The notes beneath the pieces are model-generated. The model worked only from the letters and a program-made list of their open reading frames with translations, searched no databases and was not told the origin of the DNA. From the NCBI GenBank assembly GCA_002729275.1, contig PBTP01000092.1, forward strand, positions 6,952-17,591: 10,640 nt of DNA, given 5' to 3'. A program made the translations under genes and the position numbers. This DNA is from Roseibacillus sp. (lineage in GTDB: Bacteria; Verrucomicrobiota; Verrucomicrobiia; Verrucomicrobiales; Akkermansiaceae). Each line of letters begins with the position of its first letter. Position 1 is the first letter of the stretch. Shown in pieces: positions 1-6,315 of the stretch.

Positions 1-2346
1 GGGATCTATGAGGTCTCGGCCCAGATGACCCTCGCTCCCGACTACGGCATCTTCTCCGTGGCCCTCGACGGCAAGATCGTCAGCCGCGGTATTGACCTCT
101 ACAGCCCAAAGGTCTCTATCGCGCCGCCCGTAGACCTGGGAAAGCTCCCACTCACTCGCGGAGAACACAAACTGACCTTCAAACTAATCGGCGCAAATCC
201 CAAGGCTGCTACCTTCCAAAAATCCAGATATCTCCTCGGGCTCGACTTCCTGAAGGTAATCAACCTTGCCCCTTCCGAGCCCCCAGAGGCTGAGACTAAG
301 GAATCTCCAGAAGTCCTCGCTCCAAAGCTCACCGTCACCCTCGAGGAAATGAGGCCCATCCTGGCGACCTACTGTTACGGTTGCCATGGCGAAAAAGGAA
401 AGGTGAAGGGCAAAGTCAATCTGAAGAAACTCGCCTCCAGTCAGGACTTTCTCTCCCGCATCGAGCTTGTTGGAAAGGCCGCGGAAACCACCACCTTTCA
501 GGAAATGCCACCCAAGGATGCCAAGCAGCCAACGGAAGAGGAGCGCCGGAAGCTCGCGGCACTCTTCAATGGCTACCTTGAGCAACACCTCCGGGATTCA
601 GGCCGCCTCAAACCCGTGGTTATGCGACGCCTCAACCGCTACGAATATAACAATGCGGCAAAAGATCTGCTGGAGCTAAAGGGTGACCTTTATCCCCTGC
701 CCGAAAAGGTCATTCGCAGTCGGGGCTACTTCAACCCTGCCTCCGGCCGCTTCCCTGACACCATACAGGTTTCGAACCGGGCCCTTGGCAAGAACCAGAT
801 CGAACAGCATATTCTCACCGGGGTAAGCCCCTTCGCCATCGACCTGCAGGCTGAACACGGATTCAACAACCAGGGGGGTCAGCTCAGCGTTTCCCCAATT
901 CTACTCGAAAGCTTTCTCAAACTTGGGCGCTCCATCGTGAATGCTCGTGAATTCGACGGCTATTCCGCCCTGACTGACACCCTCTACCGTGCCCCCGGAG
1001 AAAAGGACCATACGGCCTGGCGCCCCATTACGGCACAACGCCTGCGGCCCTTTCTCGAACGGGCTTTCCGCTCCGCAATCGACGATCCTACCCTGCAACG
1101 TTACGTGAACTTCGTAATGCAGGAAGTCTCCCGGCACGGGGACTACCCGCAAGCGATGAAAAGCGCGACTGCTGCGGTCCTTGCCTCCCCTCGGTTCCTT
1201 TACCTGACCGAACGTAAGAGAAATGCTGCCGCGGAAGAACCCCTGAGCCCCTATGAGCTCGCTACTCGTCTTTCCTTTTTTCTCTGGAGTACACTTCCCG
1301 ATGAAGAACTTATTGCAAGTGCCCGGAGCGGGGATCTCAGCCAGCCTCACGTTTACACTGCCCATGTAACCAGGATGCTTGAAAGCCCCAAGAGCAAGGC
1401 TCTCGCCGAGAACTTTGCCCGCCAGTGGCTCCGTCTCGACCAACTGATCACAGCAGTTCCAGATTTTGACCGCTTCCAGATCTATTATTCCCGCATTGGG
1501 TGTGAACAGTGGAAATTCGGGCTACAAACCATGGCCGAGCCGCTCCTTCTTTTCGAAAGCATCATGGTGGAGGACCGCTCCATCATGCTGCTGGTAGACT
1601 CAAACTACTCCTATCGTTCAGATGAAATGGCATCGTGGTACAAAGACACCATTCCTTTCCGCAACAAGGGTAATCGCAACCGATTCAATACCGGCTCGCA
1701 ACGCTTCAGTCGCCGTAGCCTGGATAGCCGCAGGGAAGGAGGAGTAATTACTTCTGCCGCCGCCCTGACCATGACCTCCGAGCCTCTTCGGACCAGTCCC
1801 ATTCGGCGCGGAGCGTGGGTAGCCACCGTTATTCTCAACAAACCTCCGCCGCCCCCTCCGGATATCATTCCGGAAATAGAACAGGACGACGCCGTTATTG
1901 AAGCTAAAGGTCTGACTCTGCGGCAGCGTCTTGTAGCTCATCAGGAAAATGAGAGCTGCGTCTCCTGCCACCAGAAGATCGACCCTCTGGGATTTGCACT
2001 GGAGAACTACGACGCCATTGGGCGCTGGCGCGATACCTACAGATCTGGACTCCCCATTGATGCCAGCGGAACCCTCTACGGGAAAGCCCGATTCCAGGAT
2101 GTAATCGGCCTCAAGGACGTCCTTCTCGGAAATCCTGAGTGGTTCATCAGAGCCTTTAGCGAGCACCTCCTAGCCTATGCCCTGGGTCGGGAGATAGATA
2201 TCACCGATATGCCAGCACTGGACAAAATTGTCCGGAACGCCATGGCGAAAAAGGGTCAGTTTTCCACCGTTGTTTCTGAGATCGCAACCAGTTATCCTTT
2301 CATGCACAAGACCAACCAGTTAGCCCCCTCTCCGAAAAAGCCATGA
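1..2346 (+). CDS. Multi-domain c-type cytochrome-like protein (DUF1587/1595/1592/1588/1585), 5' truncated
   Basis: The frame is open from the first base, so the start lies upstream; the Met at 25 is probably internal. Residues are numbered from that Met. Residues 1-80, with eight more codons before them, read as a beta-sandwich module (DYGxFSVALDG, then DLYSP, then GLDFLKV) like the C-terminal ligand-binding modules of some PVC glycosidase-type proteins. A Pro/Glu-rich linker (82-100) leads to a cytochrome domain with CYGCH at 117-121 and MPP at 161-163; Met161 may be the distal haem ligand. DUF1587 follows (RRLNRYEYNN, 201-210), then DUF1595 (about 333-396), DUF1592 (LSPYELATRLSFFLW, 407-421), DUF1588 with its poly-Pro signature (607-612) and a second haem motif CVSCH (645-649), and a C-terminal DUF1585 (about 690-760). 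Haem attachment implies a periplasmic or cell-surface protein. The family's reaction is unknown; redox or polymer processing is only guessed. The gene overlaps the DUF1552 gene by ATGA, which implies co-translation. Confidence 0.93.
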   Translation, partial: GIYEVSAQMTLAPDYGIFSVALDGKIVSRGIDLYSPKVSIAPPVDLGKLPLTRGEHKLTFKLIGANPKAATFQKSRYLLGLDFLKVINLAPSEPPEAETKESPEVLAPKLTVTLEEMRPILATYCYGCHGEKGKVKGKVNLKKLASSQDFLSRIELVGKAAETTTFQEMPPKDAKQPTEEERRKLAALFNGYLEQHLRDSGRLKPVVMRRLNRYEYNNAAKDLLELKGDLYPLPEKVIRSRGYFNPASGRFPDTIQVSNRALGKNQIEQHILTGVSPFAIDLQAEHGFNNQGGQLSVSPILLESFLKLGRSIVNAREFDGYSALTDTLYRAPGEKDHTAWRPITAQRLRPFLERAFRSAIDDPTLQRYVNFVMQEVSRHGDYPQAMKSATAAVLASPRFLYLTERKRNAAAEEPLSPYELATRLSFFLWSTLPDEELIASARSGDLSQPHVYTAHVTRMLESPKSKALAENFARQWLRLDQLITAVPDFDRFQIYYSRIGCEQWKFGLQTMAEPLLLFESIMVEDRSIMLLVDSNYSYRSDEMASWYKDTIPFRNKGNRNRFNTGSQRFSRRSLDSRREGGVITSAAALTMTSEPLRTSPIRRGAWVATVILNKPPPPPPDIIPEIEQDDAVIEAKGLTLRQRLVAHQENESCVSCHQKIDPLGFALENYDAIGRWRDTYRSGLPIDASGTLYGKARFQDVIGLKDVLLGNPEWFIRAFSEHLLAYALGREIDITDMPALDKIVRNAMAKKGQFSTVVSEIATSYPFMHKTNQLAPSPKKP

Positions 2347-3644
2347 TCCTGAAACGCCCCTCCCTATCTCGCCGGGCCGTTCTCCGTGGCGCCGGGGCTA
2401 CCCTGGCCCTGCCCTTGCTGGAGATCATGGAGACCCGCAGCCTGGCAAAAGGGACCTCGCCGGTTCGACCTCCAGTCCGTGCAGGTTTCTTCTACATCCC
2501 TAACGGCGTCGTGCAGAGAGCCTGGCACCCAGTGGACGAAGGAGAAAACTTCACCCTCTCGCCAAGCTTGCAGCCTCTCGCTCCTGTTCAGGAGCACATC
2601 TCTCTGTTTACCAAGCTGGACCGTGTGAAGGTAGCAGGCACAGATGGTCACGCTCAGGCTGGAGCCTGCTGGCTCAGCAGTGCAGCTCCCGATCAACTCT
2701 CCCCCGCCGGTTACCCACTCAAGAAGACGATCGATCAAATCATGGCCGAAGAGGCGGGAAAGCATACCGCCTTCCGCTCGCTTGAACTAAGTTGTAATCC
2801 TTACGAGGACAATCGTGAGTCTGTATATTTCGACAACATTTCATGGTATGGCCATGGACATGTCGCAAGGTCGCTTCGCGATCCACAGACAGTATTCAAT
2901 CGACTCTTTGCCGTTAAGGAGCATCAGGAACATGGAAGCGTCCTCGACCTTGTGATGGGTGATGCCAAGTCTCTCGACCGCGGTCTTGGAATAACTGACC
3001 GGGGAAAGCTCGACGAGTATATGGAGTCCATCAGGACCGTAGAGCGACAGATCGAACGCGTGACCAAACGTCAATCAGAGATCGACAAGCTCAGGATTGC
3101 ACCCCCCTCAAAGCCGTGGCAGGCAATGTCCCGGGACGAGTTTATCCAGGTCATGGGCGATCTTATGATTCTTGCCTTTCGCACCGATCTTACCCGTGTC
3201 TGCTCAATCATGAGCAGCCCGGAACGATGGGGCTCACCTCTTACGGTGCATGGGCTCTTTGATAAGCCAGTCGACCACCACGGGATGACTCACGGCCAGG
3301 GTCACGATCATGTTCGGACCAAACTCGAGGCTCTCGACCATTTTCACGTGCAGCAGTTTTCTACTCTTGTGGCCAAGATGGCTGGGGTGAAGGAGGGAGA
3401 GGGCACCCTCCTCGACAACTCCATGTTCCTCCTCGGCTCGGGAATCAGTGATGGATCTCTCCACGTCTATACCGACCTTCCTACCATCGTCGCAGGACAC
3501 GGGGGCGGGGCAATTGCTGCGAATCGTCATATCAAAGCGACGCAGGGCACTCCTATCGCTAATCTCTGGCTTTCCATGGCCCAAATCATGGGCGTAGAGG
3601 CCTCTAGTATCGGGGACTCCACCGGGGCGCTCCGAATGACTTGA
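2343..3644 (+). CDS. DUF1552 family protein, Tat-exported
   Basis: This is a 433-residue protein of normal length for DUF1552. The start is fixed by the ATGA overlap with the upstream stop; no Shine-Dalgarno sequence is visible. The N-terminus holds a twin-arginine signal, SRRAVLRG (Arg10-Arg11), followed by the hydrophobic stretch AGATLALPLLEIM, so the protein is probably folded before export. The mature part has the family's opening FFYIPNGV and W-x-P, a charged, probably helical segment around DEYMESIRTVERQIERV, and a His-rich stretch near the middle (DHHGMTHGQGHDH) that could bind metal. The C-terminal third has LLGSGISDGSLHV and the Gly-rich AGHGGGAI. In PVC bacteria these proteins are typically encoded beside DUF1592 cytochrome-like proteins, and the two are thought to act together outside the cytoplasm. 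The biochemical function is not established. Confidence 0.93.
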   Translation: MILKRPSLSRRAVLRGAGATLALPLLEIMETRSLAKGTSPVRPPVRAGFFYIPNGVVQRAWHPVDEGENFTLSPSLQPLAPVQEHISLFTKLDRVKVAGTDGHAQAGACWLSSAAPDQLSPAGYPLKKTIDQIMAEEAGKHTAFRSLELSCNPYEDNRESVYFDNISWYGHGHVARSLRDPQTVFNRLFAVKEHQEHGSVLDLVMGDAKSLDRGLGITDRGKLDEYMESIRTVERQIERVTKRQSEIDKLRIAPPSKPWQAMSRDEFIQVMGDLMILAFRTDLTRVCSIMSSPERWGSPLTVHGLFDKPVDHHGMTHGQGHDHVRTKLEALDHFHVQQFSTLVAKMAGVKEGEGTLLDNSMFLLGSGISDGSLHVYTDLPTIVAGHGGGAIAANRHIKATQGTPIANLWLSMAQIMGVEASSIGDSTGALRMT

Positions 3645-3765
3645 AGTCCCCAAATTTGCCCTGCTTTCGACGGCCTCCCATAGTGGCATAAGGCTCTAGT
3701 CGGGCGCCCTTGAAAATCCTGCGTGCCAACGCCTTGCATCTGTGGTGCCATCCCGGGCCAGAGTC
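3645..3765 (+). promoter_or_regulatory. Intergenic region with weak promoter candidates before the transport operon
   Basis: This 121-nt gap separates the DUF1552 stop from the ATG chosen for the permease. It is the natural place for a new promoter. Two weak sigma70-like pairs are visible: TTGCCC (3656-3661) with CATAGT (3679-3684) at 17 nt spacing, and TTGAAA (3710-3715) with a poor -10, TTGCAT (3734-3739), at 18 nt. An 8-bp self-complementary GGGCGCCC sits at 3702-3709. No convincing terminator hairpin follows the DUF1552 gene, so read-through remains possible. Confidence 0.25.
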
Positions 3766-5142
3766 ATGACCCTCAAGATCAAGTTCGGCGACTACGGGAT
3801 GATTCTTGTCCTGTTAGTTCTTATCATTCTCTTCAGCCTGCTGACCATCAAGGAGGCCTCTCCCTCCGATCAACGTAGTTCTCAAGCAGTAGCCGAGCGT
3901 ATCCTGAACGAGGTTCCACCCGAACTGACCGTGGTGGTCTATGGCAAGGACAAGACCGAGTTCGAGGATTTCGCGAAAAATCTGGTGAACCATCTGGCCA
4001 CTAAGGGCCGCGGAAAGGTCGTATTGGCGATAGGAGGCCCGGGTGAATTGCGTCGTAAACTTAATGAGGTGCGCGACGAGGGCATGAGTCTTGGGGCCAT
4101 CGCTACTGCTGGACCAGCCGGAATGCAGGTCATCAGGGATGTCCCAGAGAATTACCCCAAGTTTCAGGACTTCGCCGTCCTCATCCCGGAGTCACGCGGA
4201 AAGTCCACCTTTTTCACCCTCGACAACTTTAAGAATGTTACCCAGCGCGTCGTTGTTATCGCTATTGTGGCGATTGGAATGACTATGGTCATTATCACCG
4301 CGGGAATCGACCTTTCGGTGGGTAGCCTTGTGGGTCTCGCCGCCATGACTGGCGCATGGTTCATCAAGGAGAGGGTCATGGCCTCCGGTGGAGACCCTCA
4401 AGACACGGCAAACCTGACGGTCCTCTCCGGATTCCTGTTTGCGATCCTATGCGCCGGAGCTTTTGGGCTTTTCTCGGGAGCATTGGTCGCCTGCTGCAAG
4501 GTGGCTCCATTTATTGTCACCCTCGGGGTAATGATGATTGCACGGGGGCTTGCCGAGCAGGCCAATGGAGGTTTCACGGTCTCTGACACACAATTACCGG
4601 CAGGCTTCCGGGAGCTCAACCATGGCGCCTTGGTCGGAATCCCAAATACCATGGCGCTTCTTATTCTGCTTTACGTCGTCGCTCATATTTTCATGACTAG
4701 GACTAAATATGGCCGCTATATCTATGCCGTCGGCGGCAACATGGAAGCAGCCCGCCTCAGTGGAGTTCCAGTCACCGGGGTGATCATCCTCGTCTATACC
4801 CTGTGCGGACTCCTTGCCGGCCTCGGTGGCTGCATGGAAGCTTCCCGCGTCAATGCCGCGACCACGGTGATGGGAACAGGACTCGAACTGGAGGTAATCG
4901 CCGCCGTCGTGGTGGGCGGCACCAGCCTGTTTGGGGGGAGTGGTCGTATCTTTGGAACTCTGATCGGTGCCTTCATCATTGCCATCATGCGAACCGGTAT
5001 GAACCAGCTTAACTTCAAGGATCCAGTTCAGGACATGGTCTTGGGAGCCATAATTATCATAGCGGTTCTCCTTGATCGCGCTCGCCAAGCTGGATTCTGG
5101 GATCGAGTCCTAAGACGTCGGAGGGTTGCGTCCACTACTTAA
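3766..5142 (+). CDS. RbsC-type sugar ABC transporter permease with extra N-terminal extracytoplasmic domain
   Basis: This is the membrane subunit of a CUT2/ribose-type ABC importer (BPD_transp_2 family). ATG 3766 gives 458 residues; an in-frame GTG at 3742 would add eight polar residues and is less likely. Neither has a Shine-Dalgarno sequence. TM1 covers residues about 10-28. An unusually long soluble region follows (about 30-145) with alternating beta/alpha character (ELTVVVYG, KVVLAIGG, LGAIATAGP, DFAVLIPE). The normal permease core then begins at LDNFKNV, with the family signature GIDLSVGS at 180-187, several hydrophobic helices, and the conserved GGTSLFGGSGRIFGT near the C-terminus. Typical RbsC proteins have about 320 residues and carry the DLSVGS signature roughly 115 residues earlier, so the extra length is N-terminal. 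The binding-protein gene follows after 166 nt, but no ATPase gene is adjacent. The substrate is unknown. Confidence 0.93.
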   Translation: MTLKIKFGDYGMILVLLVLIILFSLLTIKEASPSDQRSSQAVAERILNEVPPELTVVVYGKDKTEFEDFAKNLVNHLATKGRGKVVLAIGGPGELRRKLNEVRDEGMSLGAIATAGPAGMQVIRDVPENYPKFQDFAVLIPESRGKSTFFTLDNFKNVTQRVVVIAIVAIGMTMVIITAGIDLSVGSLVGLAAMTGAWFIKERVMASGGDPQDTANLTVLSGFLFAILCAGAFGLFSGALVACCKVAPFIVTLGVMMIARGLAEQANGGFTVSDTQLPAGFRELNHGALVGIPNTMALLILLYVVAHIFMTRTKYGRYIYAVGGNMEAARLSGVPVTGVIILVYTLCGLLAGLGGCMEASRVNAATTVMGTGLELEVIAAVVVGGTSLFGGSGRIFGTLIGAFIIAIMRTGMNQLNFKDPVQDMVLGAIIIIAVLLDRARQAGFWDRVLRRRRVASTT

Positions 5143-5308
5143 AAACACGCCTTCTGCAACGAATGTGTCCTTCCGCTCTTGAAGCTCTCAGGCTTCCCTG
5201 ATTCTTCGGAAGAACCGATTATCATTAATTTCACTTAACCGAGAGACGATTTGAGATTCACAGAGAGGGATCCGCACCCCAGTCTCTCCGAACGAAATTC
5301 TTTAGTTT
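5143..5308 (+). promoter_or_regulatory. Leader region of the binding-protein gene with inverted repeats
   Basis: This 166-nt gap lies between permease and binding protein. It holds a 7-bp inverted repeat, GAGAGAC (5241-5247) and GTCTCTC (5282-5288), with an alternative partner GAGAG at 5263-5267, so two exclusive hairpins could form just before the start codon. Further upstream, TTCTTCGGAAGAA (5202-5214) is a short palindrome. No clear -35/-10 pair, U-tract terminator or Shine-Dalgarno sequence was found. The gap could carry an internal promoter or an RNA element that raises binding-protein expression over the permease; this is inference. Confidence 0.25.
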
Positions 5309-6301
5309 ATGAAAAGGACCCTCTTTCTCTCTATCTCCTTCGCCTCTCTACTTCTTGGACTGACTTCCTGTGGGGACAAAGGCTCTGGAGGTCCGGATGC
5401 TGGGAACAAGGACACCGATTCTGGAACGAGCAGTAAGGGCATTATTGGAATGACCTGCCAGAACCTGAACAATCCCTTCTTTCAGCTTATTGCTCAGGAA
5501 ATGGAAAAGGCCGCCGGTGCAGCAGGTTATACCCTTAAGGCCATGGACGGAAAGGGAGACGCTGCACTGCAAAATACCCAGATTGATGAATTTATTACTC
5601 AGAAATGCGATGCCATCTTCCTTAATCCTGCGGATTCCAAGGCCACAGGATCAGGAGTCCGGGCTGCCGATGCCGCGGGCATCCCCGTCTTCACATTTGA
5701 CATTCAGATGGAAGACCCGGAGGTCCAGAAGCTTGTGACCTATCACGTGGGAAGTGACAACTACCAAGGCGGACGCCTCGCTGGAGAATCCATGATGAAA
5801 GTTACGGGGGACAACGGAAAAGTCGGCATCATCACCCTGCCCGAGGCAAACTCCTGTAAGAAGCGCGTTGACGGGTTCAAGGACTATCTCAAAGAGAACA
5901 ACAGTAAGCTTGAAATTGTCATTGAGTTGAATGGAAAAGGAGACCGGGTGAAAGGAGCAGAAGTTACTGCAGACATGCTTACCGCACACGGTGACCTCGT
6001 TGGCATCTTCGGTATCAATGACCCCTGCGCCCTTGGGGCTTGGGCCTCAGTCAAGGAAGCGGGAAAGCTCGACCAGGTGACGATCATCGGGTTCGATGGC
6101 TCGCCTGACGGGAAGGTCGGGGTATTCGAGAAGCAGCTTTACGACACTCCGATGCAGTTTCCTCGTCAGATGGCCACAAAGACTGTGGAAAACTTTCTTA
6201 AGTATGTTGCTGGCGAACCCTTCGAAGCCCTCGAGTTCATGCCTTGTGAGCATTACTTCTTTGCGGACGCCGAGAAAGATCCCAACAGGACCCAGTTCTA
6301 G
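5309..6301 (+). CDS. RbsB-like sugar ABC transporter substrate-binding lipoprotein
   Basis: This is a 330-residue periplasmic binding protein of the Peripla_BP_4 (RbsB) type, which captures the ligand for the neighbouring permease. The signal peptide ends in a lipobox, LTSC, with Cys21 the predicted lipidated residue; a Gly/Asp/Ser-rich tether (22-43) precedes the mature fold. Domain one opens with GIIGMTCQNLNNPFF and holds NPADSKA (106-112) and FTFDIQ (128-133); the hinge region holds the SDNYQGG motif (149-155); later motifs are FGINDP, IIGFDGSPDG and PMQFP. By my own alignment to remembered E. coli RbsB pocket residues, nine of eleven match (N55, F57, F58, D131, R186, N237, F262, D263, Q283). 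Two differ: Arg90 of RbsB becomes Ile132 and Phe164 becomes Gly211. The ligand is therefore probably sugar-like but not necessarily ribose. The start has no Shine-Dalgarno sequence. The hydrolase gene begins 14 nt downstream. Confidence 0.94.
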   Translation: MKRTLFLSISFASLLLGLTSCGDKGSGGPDAGNKDTDSGTSSKGIIGMTCQNLNNPFFQLIAQEMEKAAGAAGYTLKAMDGKGDAALQNTQIDEFITQKCDAIFLNPADSKATGSGVRAADAAGIPVFTFDIQMEDPEVQKLVTYHVGSDNYQGGRLAGESMMKVTGDNGKVGIITLPEANSCKKRVDGFKDYLKENNSKLEIVIELNGKGDRVKGAEVTADMLTAHGDLVGIFGINDPCALGAWASVKEAGKLDQVTIIGFDGSPDGKVGVFEKQLYDTPMQFPRQMATKTVENFLKYVAGEPFEALEFMPCEHYFFADAEKDPNRTQF

Positions 6302-6315
6302 AGCCAGAAGAAATA

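Noticed and set aside
1840..1860. Pro-codon run (KPPPPPPD) as a repeat expansion
   Set aside because: A poly-Pro stretch here is a usual feature of DUF1588 domains, so it is a family trait, not an expansion.
1618..2166. Long antisense open frame inside the cytochrome-like gene
   Set aside because: It lies wholly opposite a well-supported multi-domain gene, shows no recognisable domain, and has the composition expected of a shadow frame.
3742..3765. GTG at 3742 as permease start
   Set aside because: It adds only eight polar residues before TM1 and has no ribosome site. ATG 3766 places TM1 at a normal distance from the N-terminus. The choice is not certain.
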